From: Bacillota bacterium
Lineage (GTDB): Bacteria; Bacillota; Clostridia; Christensenellales; CAG-138
DNA length: 50,937 nt
Assembly (NCBI GenBank): GCA_023451115.1
Contig: JAEXFV010000022.1
Location: forward strand, 1-50,937
Direction of reading: 5' to 3'
The notes under the pieces were generated by a model that saw only the letters and a list, made by a program, of their open reading frames with translations, did no database searches and had not been told where the DNA came from. The translations under genes were made by a program, and so were the position numbers. Below are positions 42,911-50,937 of the stretch, in pieces. Position 1 is the first letter of the stretch. The number at the start of each line of letters is the position of its first letter.

Positions 42911-42939
42911 AGCATAGCACCTTGATGAATTTTTTTCAA
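42911..42939 (-). promoter_or_regulatory. promoter of mgtE
   Basis: On the minus strand TTGAAA (42939-42934), 17 bases, TATGCT (42916-42911). It lies just after the phoR stop and gives a leader of about 260 bases. Confidence 0.6.
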
Positions 42940-42944
42940 CCCTG

Positions 42945-44624
42945 CTATTTTTCCGGTTTCAAGGGGAATAAGAGCTGTATAGCGGTTCCCTTTCCCTGCG
43001 TGCTTTCCAGTCTAATTTGGGCTTGGTGCAGCGCCGCCCCGTGTTTCACAATGGATAAGCCCAGCCCCGTGCCTCCCGTGGCTTTGGAATGGCTTTTATC
43101 TACCCGGTAAAACCGTTCAAACACCTTTTGCTGGTGCTCATAGGGAATGCCAATTCCCGTATCCGTTACGGTTACAGCCGCCATATCCCCGTGACGGGCA
43201 ATACGCACATCCACCCGTCCCCCTTCCCGGTTATACTTAATGCCATTGTCGCACAAATTATACAACATTTCATCCAACACCTGTCGCACGCCGGGAATGG
43301 ACAGATGTTCCCCCTCTGCCGTAAGCAACACGCCTTTTTCCTCCGCTACCGTTTGGAGGCGTTCACATATATCCTGGCTCAACCGCAATAAGTCCACCTC
43401 TTCACGATCCTGAGGAAACGCCTGTTCATCCAAACGGGAAAGCTTCAGGATGTCGTTGACCAAGGTAATCAAGCGGGCAGTTTCATCGCTGATGCGCCCT
43501 GCAAAGGCCTGCATATCCTCGGGCTTCGCCAAGCCATTTTTCATAATTTCAGCATAACCGGAAATGGAAGTAAGGGGCGTTTTCAGCTCATGGGAAACGT
43601 TGGCCGTAAATTCCTTGCGCATTATTTCCGCAGTTTGCCGCTCTGTCACATCCAACGCCAACAATACGATTCCTTTTTCTTCCCCTTCCTCTCCCACCAC
43701 GGGGTTGGCAAAGAGCTGATAATATTTTCCTTTCCATTGGAACACTGCCTGCGCCTTTTCCCCTTGCTGAGCTTTTTCCACGGTTTCCTGCAAAACAGCG
43801 CTGCGGTTTAATGCTAAAATGTGCCTGCCAATACAATAATTTTTCTGCATGGCAAAGGCCTTGCAGGCGCTTTCATTGATGCTAAGGATTGTAGCCTGAG
43901 CATCCAGCACCACTAGCCCCTCACTCATATTTTCCGTTACTGCGGCAAAGGCCCGCTGTTGTTTCGTTAAGTCCGCCATTTGCTCCCGGATCCGATGGGT
44001 TTGCCCTTCCATCCGCAGCAAAAGGGGGGCAAGCTCGTCATAAGTGTTGTTGTTCAACGGCTCTTCCAGATCCATTTGGTTGATGGGGATGGTAATCTGT
44101 TTGGCCATGCGTTCCGCCAAAATAGCGGATAACAGCGCTATCACAAACAGAATGATTACCAACGGCCCAACCATGTTGCCCAATAGGCCCAGGATGCTGC
44201 TCTGGTTGCTGGCAAGGCGCAGCACGCTGCCATCCGCCAGCCGAATGGCATAATAGCTGGTCACCTGCCCTAATGTTTCAGATTGCCTCTGGCTCTCTCC
44301 TGCGCCGCCTTCCAAAGCAGCCTGAATTTCCGGCCGATCCAGGTGGTTTTCCATTCCCTGGACATCCGCGGCATTGTCGAAGAGCACACCGCCATCCGCT
44401 CCAATCCAAGTGATGCGCTTGGTGGATGCGTCCACCTGGTCCAGATATGCCTCATCGTCCTGCGCCTGCTCCAAGGCACGGGCCATATAGCGGGCCTCTT
44501 CCCGCAACTCCAGACGTATCTGCTGGTCAAACACACCATATAACACGGCTAATATCAGCCCGCTTGCGAGCAAGGTTGCAAGCACCGCAGTAAAAAACAC
44601 GCTGCGGAATATCTTTTTTTTCAT
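42945..44624 (-). CDS. phoR: phosphate sensor histidine kinase
   Basis: The 559-residue protein has two membrane segments (about 8-28 and 148-170) flanking an extracellular sensor. A HAMP-like segment and a PAS domain (about 230-340: AAVTENMSEGLVVLDAQATILSINESA) follow. The dimerisation domain has the phosphorylated His in VSHELKTPLTSISGYAEIM, and the ATPase domain carries DTGIGIP and GTGLGLSIVKHG. It pairs with the response regulator encoded before it, downstream of pst and phoU, so PhoR is the fitting name. Confidence 0.92.
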   Translation of the reverse strand: MKKKIFRSVFFTAVLATLLASGLILAVLYGVFDQQIRLELREEARYMARALEQAQDDEAYLDQVDASTKRITWIGADGGVLFDNAADVQGMENHLDRPEIQAALEGGAGESQRQSETLGQVTSYYAIRLADGSVLRLASNQSSILGLLGNMVGPLVIILFVIALLSAILAERMAKQITIPINQMDLEEPLNNNTYDELAPLLLRMEGQTHRIREQMADLTKQQRAFAAVTENMSEGLVVLDAQATILSINESACKAFAMQKNYCIGRHILALNRSAVLQETVEKAQQGEKAQAVFQWKGKYYQLFANPVVGEEGEEKGIVLLALDVTERQTAEIMRKEFTANVSHELKTPLTSISGYAEIMKNGLAKPEDMQAFAGRISDETARLITLVNDILKLSRLDEQAFPQDREEVDLLRLSQDICERLQTVAEEKGVLLTAEGEHLSIPGVRQVLDEMLYNLCDNGIKYNREGGRVDVRIARHGDMAAVTVTDTGIGIPYEHQQKVFERFYRVDKSHSKATGGTGLGLSIVKHGAALHQAQIRLESTQGKGTAIQLLFPLKPEK

Positions 44625-44651
44625 GGCTTATCCCCCGGGGATTTCTCTCCC

Positions 44652-45323
44652 TTATTCTCCAAACCGGTATCCCACGCCTCGTACCGTTTCCACGGAATTT
44701 CCTGCGCTGCCCAGCTTTTGCCGTAATGTTTGCACATGCACATCCACTGTACGCGTGCCTCCATCATAGTCGTATCCCCACACATCTTTTAACAATTGCT
44801 CCCTGGAAAATACAACTCCCTTATTTTCCAGCAAACACCGCAGCAACTCAAACTCTTTATGGGTCAGGGCCACTTCCTGCCCATCCACCAGCACGATATG
44901 CCTTCGCACATCCATTACCAGGTTTTCTGCCTCCATACGGCCTGCATCCACCTGATTGTTTCTGGCGCGGCGCAATAGTGCTTTCACCCGGGAAACCAGT
45001 TCCATCATGCCAAAGGGCTTTACAATATAATCGTCTGCCCCCAGATCCAGCCCCAGCACCTTATCATACTCTGCGCCCTTCGCGGTTACCATCATCACCG
45101 GTACGTCCTTTCGCTTGGGGGCTGCCCGCAACGCTTTGAGTATGGATATGCCATCCTCTTCCGGCAGCATAATATCCAGCAAAACCAAGCAAGGCTCTTT
45201 TTTTTCACACGCCTCCCAAAATGCCTTTCCGCTTTCAAAGCCCTGCGCCGGCAATCCGCTCTGATTTAACGTATAGACAACCAAATCCCGGATATTTTGG
45301 TCGTCTTCCACATAATACACCAT
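44652..45323 (-). CDS. phoP: phosphate response regulator, OmpR/PhoB family
   Basis: The 223-residue protein has a receiver domain with phosphorylated Asp50 (LVLLDIMLPEEDG), acidic pocket EDD at 6-8 and Lys in VKPFG. A winged-helix DNA-binding domain is typical of PhoB/PhoP (THKEFELLRCLLENKGVVFSREQLL, WGYDYDGGTRTVDVHV). It probably activates the pst operon through the repeats at 49531-49547. The phoU gene lies 4 bases before it. Confidence 0.93.
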   Translation of the reverse strand: MVYYVEDDQNIRDLVVYTLNQSGLPAQGFESGKAFWEACEKKEPCLVLLDIMLPEEDGISILKALRAAPKRKDVPVMMVTAKGAEYDKVLGLDLGADDYIVKPFGMMELVSRVKALLRRARNNQVDAGRMEAENLVMDVRRHIVLVDGQEVALTHKEFELLRCLLENKGVVFSREQLLKDVWGYDYDGGTRTVDVHVQTLRQKLGSAGNSVETVRGVGYRFGE

Positions 45324-45326
45324 GGG

Positions 45327-45980
45327 CTATACCCCCTCTTCCTTATGCCTCCCAGTGATAGAAAACTCTACCCATTCCGCAATATTTTCTGCGTGATCTC
45401 CGATGCGCTCCAAATATTTGGCAATCATCAAAAAGTCCATGGCCTGCTCGCTGTCAGCCGCTTCGTTACGCAATTGCAAAATCAGTTCATTTTTCACCAC
45501 ATCGAACAATTCGTCGATCTGGTCATCCATAGCGATCACCTGATGTACCAACTGTAAATCCCGCTTAACAAAAGCGTCAAGGCTGCTGGTAACCATTTGG
45601 CAAGCGATGTCCGCCATTTTGGGCAGATGAATGAGCTCTTTAAAATAGGGCTTTCCTGCCAATTGCAGCACAATCTCGGAAATATCCGCTGACTGATCGC
45701 CAATGCGTTCCATATCTGTGATCATTTTCAGCGCCGCAGAAATCAGCCGCAAATCTCTGGCCACCGGCTGCTGCTGCAATAGCAGCTTTAAGCAGCGCGA
45801 CTCGATCTCCCGCTCCTTCTGATCTACTTCTCGGTCAAAAGCGATTGCCCGCTGCGCCTGGTCCACATCCTGAGCAATCATTGCTTTGGTTGCGCTTTGT
45901 ATGGCATGCTCAATCAGCGCGCCCATTTCCAAAAGCTCTTTATTGAGCTGGGACAATTGCTCGTCAAAACGATTTCGCAT
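45327..45980 (-). CDS. phoU: phosphate signalling protein PhoU
   Basis: The 217-residue protein has two three-helix PhoU repeats with the metal-binding E/D-rich helices (AIAFDREVDQKEREIE, MERIGDQSADISE, LERIGDHAENIAEW). It links the Pst transporter to PhoR and damps phosphate uptake. ATG 45980 is used. It overlaps the pstB stop (TGATG); a TTG lies one codon earlier. Confidence 0.93.
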   Translation of the reverse strand: MRNRFDEQLSQLNKELLEMGALIEHAIQSATKAMIAQDVDQAQRAIAFDREVDQKEREIESRCLKLLLQQQPVARDLRLISAALKMITDMERIGDQSADISEIVLQLAGKPYFKELIHLPKMADIACQMVTSSLDAFVKRDLQLVHQVIAMDDQIDELFDVVKNELILQLRNEAADSEQAMDFLMIAKYLERIGDHAENIAEWVEFSITGRHKEEGV

Positions 45981-46732
45981 CAACCGAACCTCCCTGTAAT
46001 ATAATCTTCCGTCCGCTGATCACTTGGCAAAGAAAACAATGTTTCCGTTTCGCCATATTCAATTACCTCACCCAACAGGAAGAACGCGGTTTTATCTGAA
46101 ATACGCGCGGCCTGCTGCATATTATGCGTAACCATAACAATAGTATAGTTTTCCTTGAGCTGCACCGCAAGGTCTTCTATTTTCGATGTAGAAATGGGAT
46201 CCAACGCGGAGGTGGGTTCATCCATAAGCAGCACCTCTGGCCCCACTGCCAGCGCCCTAGCAATGCAAAGCCGCTGCTGCTGCCCGCCGGAAAGGCCCAG
46301 GGCATTTTTCTTTAAACGGTCCTTCAGTTCATCCCATATGGCGGCCGCACGCAAAGAGCGCTCCACAATTTCATCCAGCAACGCTCTGCGCTGCACCCCA
46401 TGGGTGCGTGGTCCAAAGGCGATGTTATCATAAATGCTCATAGGGAATGGGTTGGGCTTTTGAAACACCATGCCCACCCGCTTGCGCAACACGTTTGGAT
46501 CCATGCCCTTATAAACATCTTCGCCGTCCAGCGTAATTTGACCTTCAATTCGGCAGCCCTCCACCAGATCGTTCATGCGGTTGAGGGTTTTCAGCAAGGT
46601 TGATTTCCCGCAGCCCGAAGGGCCGATAAAAGCGGTAATTTCCTTTTCACCAATCCCCAAATTCACGTTTTTGAGCGCCTGAAAACTCCCATAGTATAAA
46701 TTTAAATTTGTAATATCAAATTTGTTTTCCAT
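45980..46732 (-). CDS. pstB: phosphate ABC transporter ATP-binding protein
   Basis: The 250-residue ATPase has Walker A GPSGCGKST, signature LSGGQQQR and Walker B VLLMDEPTSALDP. Its PstB-specific stretches are LNLYYGSFQALKNV, RMNDLVEGCRIEGQITLDG and FQKPNPFPMSIYDNIAFG. It powers phosphate uptake through PstA and PstC. Confidence 0.96.
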   Translation of the reverse strand: MENKFDITNLNLYYGSFQALKNVNLGIGEKEITAFIGPSGCGKSTLLKTLNRMNDLVEGCRIEGQITLDGEDVYKGMDPNVLRKRVGMVFQKPNPFPMSIYDNIAFGPRTHGVQRRALLDEIVERSLRAAAIWDELKDRLKKNALGLSGGQQQRLCIARALAVGPEVLLMDEPTSALDPISTSKIEDLAVQLKENYTIVMVTHNMQQAARISDKTAFFLLGEVIEYGETETLFSLPSDQRTEDYITGRFG

Positions 46733-46741
46733 TCTATCCCC

Positions 46742-47581
46742 TCATTCTCTGGTAATTTTCCTGGCAAGATAACCGGAAAGTGCGTTGATGCCCACCACAA
46801 TCACCAAGAGCACCACCGCTGTAGCGTAAGTTTGGTCGATGTACAGCCCTTCGTTGGAAAGCACATACATATGCACGGACAGGGTGCGGGTGGAACTCAA
46901 CAGGTTTTTAGGCACTTCCGCTACAGTGCCAGCTGTATACATCAGCGCAGCCGTTTCCCCAACGATTCTCCCAATGGCCAAAATAACCCCTGCCAGAATA
47001 CCGGGCACAGCCGAAGGCAATACAATTTTGAACACGGTGCGCAGCCGTCCTGCGCCCAGTCCAAAGCTGCCTTCCCGAAACGAATCCGGCACAGCCTTCA
47101 ATGCCTCTTCCGTGGTCCGCATAATCAGGGGCAATATCATAATGGAAAGGGTAAATGCGCCAGACAATAGCGAAAGCCCCCACCCCAGTGTCGTCACAAA
47201 GAACAACATGCCGAAAAGGCCATATACGATAGACGGGATGCCGGAAAGGGTTTCCGCCGTAATGCGCACCAGCTCCACCAGCCTGTTGCCCCGCTTTGCA
47301 TATTCTACCAGGTAAATTGCCGCACAAATCCCCAGCGGTACTGCAATAAGCAATGACAATAGCGTCATGCAAATGGTATTCACCAAAGCCGGCATTAAGG
47401 ATACGTTATTGGAATTATATTCCCACGCAAACAGCGAGGGGGTCAAATGGGGCACGCCTTTGAACAAAATATACCCTACCAGAAACACCAGCACCACTGC
47501 AGTAAGAAGCGCCGCAAACCGCACCAGGGTGCGAAGGAGTAAGGCGGAAACATGGCCCGAGGCCCGTTGTTGTTTCTTCAC
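46742..47581 (-). CDS. pstA: phosphate ABC transporter permease PstA
   Basis: This is a 279-residue membrane protein starting at GTG 47581, overlapping the pstC stop (GTGA). About six membrane segments are present, along with the family stretches LLIAVPLGICAAIYLVEYAK, ETLSGIPSIVYGLFG and GRIVGETAALMYTAG. It forms the channel with PstC. Confidence 0.95.
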   Translation of the reverse strand: MKKQQRASGHVSALLLRTLVRFAALLTAVVLVFLVGYILFKGVPHLTPSLFAWEYNSNNVSLMPALVNTICMTLLSLLIAVPLGICAAIYLVEYAKRGNRLVELVRITAETLSGIPSIVYGLFGMLFFVTTLGWGLSLLSGAFTLSIMILPLIMRTTEEALKAVPDSFREGSFGLGAGRLRTVFKIVLPSAVPGILAGVILAIGRIVGETAALMYTAGTVAEVPKNLLSSTRTLSVHMYVLSNEGLYIDQTYATAVVLLVIVVGINALSGYLARKITRE

Positions 47582-48429
47582 AGCTTAGACCTCCTTTTGA
47601 GCAGGGAAAACAGCAGATTGATGATCAGGATAAATACGAACAGCACCACTGCTGTGGCGATGAGCACCTCCCGGTGCAAGTCCGCCGCATAGCCCATCTC
47701 CATAACGATGTTGGAAGTCAGCGTGCGCACGCCTTTGAGCAGCCCGGCCGGCATGCGGGGCTGGTTGCCTGCTACCATGATCACAGCCATAGTTTCCCCA
47801 ATTGCACGGCCAACGCCCAGAATTACCGCCGCCATAATGCCCGACCCTGCTGCCGGCAGCATTACCCGGAATACACAGCGCTCATGAGTAGCGCCCAAAG
47901 CCAGCGCGCCTTCATAGTAGCTTTGAGGCACCGCTTTGATGGCGGAAGCGCTCACCGTAATAATGGTAGGCAAAATCATAATTCCCAGCAACACGCAGGC
48001 GGCCAGCATGCTAAATCCCTTGCCGCCTAACTCCTCCCGGATGAATGGCACCAGCACTACCAAGCCAAAAAAGCCGTACACTACCGAGGGAATACCCGCC
48101 AGCAGTTCTACTGCAGGCTGCAATAGGCGCGCCATCCGGCGGCTTGCAAATTTGGAAAGGTAAACGGCGGTCAAAAGCCCTATGGGCACGCCGATGATAA
48201 TGGCCCCCGCCGTAACATAGATACTGCCCAGTATCATTGGAAATATGCCGTAAATATTGTTTCCCGGCTTCCAGGTTTTTCCCAGTAAAAAATCGAAAAC
48301 GCCTACTTCCAGCATAGCTGGCAGGCCGTTTGCGAAGAGAAAAATACAGATTAGGGCGACCGCCAATATGCAGATGCAGGCCGCCGCCAGAAAACCGTAT
48401 TTTGCAATTGTTTCTTTATATCGTTTCAT
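47578..48429 (-). CDS. pstC: phosphate ABC transporter permease PstC
   Basis: This is a 283-residue membrane protein with six likely segments. Family stretches are PIGLLTAVYLSKFA, ELLAGIPSVVYGFFGLVVLVP and GRAIGETMAVIMVAGN. It follows pstS by 72 bases and is translationally coupled to pstA. Confidence 0.95.
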   Translation of the reverse strand: MKRYKETIAKYGFLAAACICILAVALICIFLFANGLPAMLEVGVFDFLLGKTWKPGNNIYGIFPMILGSIYVTAGAIIIGVPIGLLTAVYLSKFASRRMARLLQPAVELLAGIPSVVYGFFGLVVLVPFIREELGGKGFSMLAACVLLGIMILPTIITVSASAIKAVPQSYYEGALALGATHERCVFRVMLPAAGSGIMAAVILGVGRAIGETMAVIMVAGNQPRMPAGLLKGVRTLTSNIVMEMGYAADLHREVLIATAVVLFVFILIINLLFSLLKRRSKL

Positions 48430-48501
48430 CTGGTTTTCTCCCCATTGGGTTGATTACAGGAAAAGCAGGGCGGAACTTGCGCCGCCCTGCCAGGTTTTGC
48501 G

Positions 48502-49461
48502 TTAACCAATCACTTCGCTCCACTCCAGGGTCTCGCCGGTGTAGATTGCCATTACCTGCTCTGCACTCAGGTCTTCCAAGGGGTTTTCATTGTTGACGAT
48601 TACCGCAATGCCGTCCATAGCAATCACTGTGGGAGTCAAGCTCTCCAGCTCGCTGTCCTTCAGCGCCCGAGAAGCCATGCCGATGTCGCAAATACCCTCG
48701 ATTGCCGCATTCATACCAGTGGAGGAGTCGCTCTGCTGGATTTCAATTTCTGCATTGGGGTTGACTGCCAGGTATGCTTCCTTGAGTTTTTCCATTACAG
48801 GGGTTACAGAGGAAGAACCCGCGACAACCACTTTACCTTCGGGAGTTGCGCCGTCATAAGCTGCTGCGCCTTCTACAACCGCAATGTAGCCATTGTCTTC
48901 CACGATCTTCTGCCCGTCTGCGCTCAGAATATAATTGATAAACGCTTGAGCGGCTTCGCTCAGTTCAGACTTGGTGGCGATGTTAAAGGGGCGGGCGATC
49001 TCGTAGGAACCGGACTTGATGTTATCTACCGTAGCCTCAACGCCGTTGATTTTTACTGCTTTTACGGTATTGTTTAAGGAGCCCAGGGAGATGTAGCCAA
49101 TCGCGTATGGATCGCCGGCTACGGCAGTCATCATAACGGAAGTGCTGTTGGTGATGCTGGCTTCCACCGTAGTCATGTCCACCTTGTTGCCGGCGGCATC
49201 CTTCTGCTCTACGCCAAACAATTCAATAAACGCGCCGCGGGTACCGGAGCCGTCTTCCCGGGAGTTCACGTTGATTTCCCTGGTCGTGTCAAAATCGGTT
49301 TCCGGGGATTGTACCGGCGCTTCACTGGCAGCAGGCGCCTGGCTTTCAGCGGGGACCTGAGAGGGTGCAGCGCTGGCATCTGGCTGCGATTGGGTGGCAC
49401 AACCCGTAAATACTGAGATGGCTAACAATATTACCATTGCCAAACTTAAAATCTTCTTCAT
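48502..49461 (-). CDS. pstS: phosphate-binding lipoprotein PstS
   Basis: The 319-residue protein follows AAAGGAGAG. It has a signal peptide with lipobox FTGC (Cys21), a linker rich in Pro, Ser, Ala and Gln, and two duplicated binding lobes. The anion-binding loops are SREDGSGTRGAF and VAGSSSVTPVMEKL, with IQQSDSSTGMNAAI and IGMASRALKDSE. The lobe order differs from E. coli PstS (the SREDGSGTR half comes first), as in some Firmicute proteins. It captures phosphate for PstCAB. Confidence 0.92.
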   Translation of the reverse strand: MKKILSLAMVILLAISVFTGCATQSQPDASAAPSQVPAESQAPAASEAPVQSPETDFDTTREINVNSREDGSGTRGAFIELFGVEQKDAAGNKVDMTTVEASITNSTSVMMTAVAGDPYAIGYISLGSLNNTVKAVKINGVEATVDNIKSGSYEIARPFNIATKSELSEAAQAFINYILSADGQKIVEDNGYIAVVEGAAAYDGATPEGKVVVAGSSSVTPVMEKLKEAYLAVNPNAEIEIQQSDSSTGMNAAIEGICDIGMASRALKDSELESLTPTVIAMDGIAVIVNNENPLEDLSAEQVMAIYTGETLEWSEVIG

Positions 49462-49530
49462 GTTTTTTCTCTCCTTTTCTTTCTTACGAGGTTATCTTAC
49501 TGCATTTATATCATGTGCAAATATTGGAAT

Positions 49531-49547
49531 GGTCAAATGTATGTAAA
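49531..49547 (-). promoter_or_regulatory. PhoP-box-like direct repeat before pstS
   Basis: On the minus strand TTTACA-TACAT-TTGACC are two hexamers spaced 11 bases start to start. The Bacillus PhoP site is TT(A/C/T)ACA repeats with the same 11-base period. A TATAAA lies about 20 bases further toward pstS. Confidence 0.55.
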
Positions 49548-49561
49548 ACTTTCCATAGCAA

Positions 49562-49592
49562 AAAGGCCCTGCCAAAATTTGGCAGGGCCTTT
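49562..49592 (-). terminator. terminator between the frlB-like gene and pstS
   Basis: AAAGGCCCTGCCAAA and TTTGGCAGGGCCTTT are perfect 15-bp arms around a single base. In the minus direction the T run extends to TTTTT. It isolates the pst operon from the gene upstream. Confidence 0.85.
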
Positions 49593-49629
49593 GTTTCCAG
49601 CTTATTGTTTCGTTATTATATCAGATTGA

Positions 49630-50610
49630 TCAATACTCCACCTTCCACATATAACGGCGGGTGGTGGCTGGGTGATTTTTCTTTTCCGCCAGCTCCTGCA
49701 AAAATACCTGCTGCAGCATGGGTGTGAGCACCAACTGGCAAAAATACTGGGATACTGCAGGATCCAAATCCGCTAAGCCGGTTTGCTGGGCATCCAGCAC
49801 ATACAGCCGTTTGCCATAGGTACGCAAAAACTTCATTGCCCGCATATCCACCGGACGGGTAGGGCCAGTGCTCAGCAAGCACACGATGGGCAATTTTTCA
49901 TCCACCGTTTCAAAGGGCCCATGTACCAACTCTGCAAAATTTACCGTAGGAGAATGCACCCACTGCATCTCCATCAGGTTGCAGATGGAGAAAATATAAG
50001 CCGCCCCTGTGCTGGGGCCTGCGCCCATAACATAAATCAGGTCATCATTGCAGCACTCCTGCGCAAAGCGAACCGCCTCCGGACGCATGGACACCTTAGC
50101 CTGCTCAAAAATCTCATCCAACTTATCAATGGCCTTACAAAAAGCAGGATAGTTGTCATACCCTTCCAACTGTTCCAACAGCTCCACCGCCAACTCCAGC
50201 ACCAGTACATCATTGGTGTCGGTAATGGGCTCATTTTCCTTGGCTACGCTTATATACGGAATGATATAATCGCTGGCCTTGGTCATTTCCGATTCCTCTA
50301 CATAAAAGGAAACGGTAGTGGCGCCTGCGGCTTTGGCAGCTTTTACCGCCTCTGCCGTTTCTGCAGTGCCCCGCATGGAGCAGGCAATGACAACACTGCG
50401 CTCGTTGCAGGACTTGGGCATGGCATGTACAAATTCATTGCTATTGTACATCCCCACTTTTAGGTTTTTGCTTTCATGTGCCAGAAAATACTGGCCGGGA
50501 TAGTGTACGGCAAAGGAGCCGCCGCATCCTACGAAAAAAATACTGTCAATGGTGATTCCCTGCTGCTGCTTCTGGGCAATTATGTCGCGTACAAGTTTTT
50601 GAAACCGCAT
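49630..50610 (-). CDS. SIS-domain deglycase, FrlB-like
   Basis: This 326-residue protein has two SIS sugar-isomerase domains (FFVGCGGSFAVHYPGQYFLAHES, VIACSMRGTAETAEAV, YVMGAGPSTGAAYIFSICNLMEMQWVHSPTV in pieces). The C-terminal ending is TTRRYMWKVEY. That ending and the HGPFETVDE stretch resemble FrlB, which splits fructoselysine 6-phosphate into lysine and glucose 6-phosphate. Related proteins act on glucoselysine or other Amadori products. It stands behind a GntR-type gene and a palindromic operator. Confidence 0.75.
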   Translation of the reverse strand: MRFQKLVRDIIAQKQQQGITIDSIFFVGCGGSFAVHYPGQYFLAHESKNLKVGMYNSNEFVHAMPKSCNERSVVIACSMRGTAETAEAVKAAKAAGATTVSFYVEESEMTKASDYIIPYISVAKENEPITDTNDVLVLELAVELLEQLEGYDNYPAFCKAIDKLDEIFEQAKVSMRPEAVRFAQECCNDDLIYVMGAGPSTGAAYIFSICNLMEMQWVHSPTVNFAELVHGPFETVDEKLPIVCLLSTGPTRPVDMRAMKFLRTYGKRLYVLDAQQTGLADLDPAVSQYFCQLVLTPMLQQVFLQELAEKKNHPATTRRYMWKVEY

Positions 50611-50625
50611 AGCATCCTCCGTTTT

Positions 50626-50645
50626 ATGATGTCTGCAGACATCAT
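50626..50645 (-). promoter_or_regulatory. 20-bp perfect palindrome, probable GntR operator
   Basis: ATGATGTCTGCAGACATCAT is perfectly symmetric. It lies between the promoter and the ribosome site of the FrlB-like gene, a repressor position. Its TGTCT...AGACA core fits GntR-family sites, and a GntR/UTRA gene is next upstream. Confidence 0.7.
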
Positions 50646-50656
50646 TGAATGAAACT

Positions 50657-50685
50657 ACTATATCATTTCATAAGGCCCTTGTAAA
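50657..50685 (-). promoter_or_regulatory. promoter of the frlB-like gene
   Basis: On the minus strand TTTACA (50685-50680), 17 bases, TATAGT (50662-50657). Transcription would start at about 50650, immediately before the palindrome. Confidence 0.65.
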
Positions 50686-50797
50686 GCCCTATTACCAGGT
50701 TTTTGAAAACTAGCAAAACTCCTTCTTGGGATTTGATTTAGAACGATTTCTCTACCGCTAAAGTGCAGTGCTCTAGCAGGACAAGTTCATTCAAACA

Positions 50798-50937
50798 CTA
50801 TGGATTTTCCCCCGGAGAGTAAAATGCCACCGAAGAAATCGCGTATTTTATGGTATCCCCCAGATGCACTCGTTTTGAGATATGTAAAGGATTCCCGTCC
50901 TGATCATTTACATAATCCCGTATCAGCATTAATGCTT
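50798..50937 (-). CDS. GntR/UTRA regulator, C-terminal end (partial)
   Basis: The last 45 residues enter from the right edge and stop at TAG (50798-50800). RDYVNDQDGNPLHISKRVHLGD is the typical final strand of a UTRA effector domain, where GxP and a basic or aromatic run precede the end. The DNA-binding part lies outside the window. It probably controls the FrlB-like gene through the palindrome at 50626-50645. Confidence 0.6.
   Translation of the reverse strand, partial: ALMLIRDYVNDQDGNPLHISKRVHLGDTIKYAISSVAFYSPGENP

Noticed and set aside
42645..42940. M-box (ykoK) magnesium riboswitch before mgtE
   Set aside because: The conserved M-box core strings are not recognisable. The leader instead has a small reading frame and exclusive hairpins.

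Overview
The window looks like the chromosome of an anaerobic, Gram-positive, low-to-mid-GC bacterium of the class Clostridia. The evidence is the spore or germination lipoprotein GerM, YlmC/YmxH, the nrdR-pgeF pair, AdhE behind a Rex-type operator, butyrate kinase, lipoprotein-type solute-binding proteins and strong AGGAGG ribosome sites. I cannot name the genus.

Layout. (a) 1-1890 is a scar zone: a tRNA 3' end without its 5' half (possible attachment site), a module bounded by inverted copies of one hairpin repeat that holds a broken rtcB and two pieces of tnpV, and a broken zinc-ribbon gene. (b) 1892-14181 is a purine uptake and catabolism cluster: a GntR/UTRA regulator, a strong promoter followed by four tandem operator-like repeats, a BMP-type nucleoside ABC importer, a small unknown lipoprotein, a three-subunit xanthine-dehydrogenase-type molybdenum hydroxylase, a guanine-deaminase-like enzyme and adenine deaminase. 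(c) 14256-15064 is an IS5-family element read by frameshifting, with its first catalytic Asp changed to Asn. (d) 15340-21492 (minus) is a seven-gene molybdenum cofactor and molybdate uptake operon (moeA-like, moaC, moaA, MOSC-mogA, modA, modB, modC) behind a single promoter and a 30-bp ModE-like palindrome. It would supply the cofactor for the hydroxylase in (b).

(e) 21687-30828 is a mixed housekeeping stretch: nucleotidyltransferase, MIF-like tautomerase, PAS-GGDEF cyclase, threonine aldolase coupled to flotillin and NfeD, a DUF1836 regulator, ylmC, nrdR with a premature stop codon, and pgeF. (f) 30900-34611 is a Rex-box-controlled adhE translationally coupled to an APH-fold kinase, then a small thioredoxin-like [2Fe-2S] protein. 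(g) 34736-38392 (minus) has ilvN, butyrate kinase and an MFS-PlsC fusion. (h) 38528-41240 (plus) has a PpiC lipoprotein, a GIY-YIG-like protein and GerM. (i) 41295-42939 (minus) is mgtE with its own promoter and a long leader that encodes a 31-residue acidic peptide and mutually exclusive hairpins. (j) 42945-49547 (minus) is the complete phosphate regulon pstSCAB-phoU-phoPR behind a PhoP-box-like repeat. (k) 49562 to the right edge is a FrlB-like SIS deglycase behind a perfect 20-bp palindrome, with the end of a second GntR/UTRA regulator running off the window.

The most promising regulatory finds are the mgtE leader, the adhE-kinase-ferredoxin operon with a 14-bp motif shared with the DUF1836 gene, the tandem operators of the purine cluster, the ModE-like hairpin, and the GerM ribosome site buried in a stem. 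No CRISPR array, rRNA or complete tRNA was seen.
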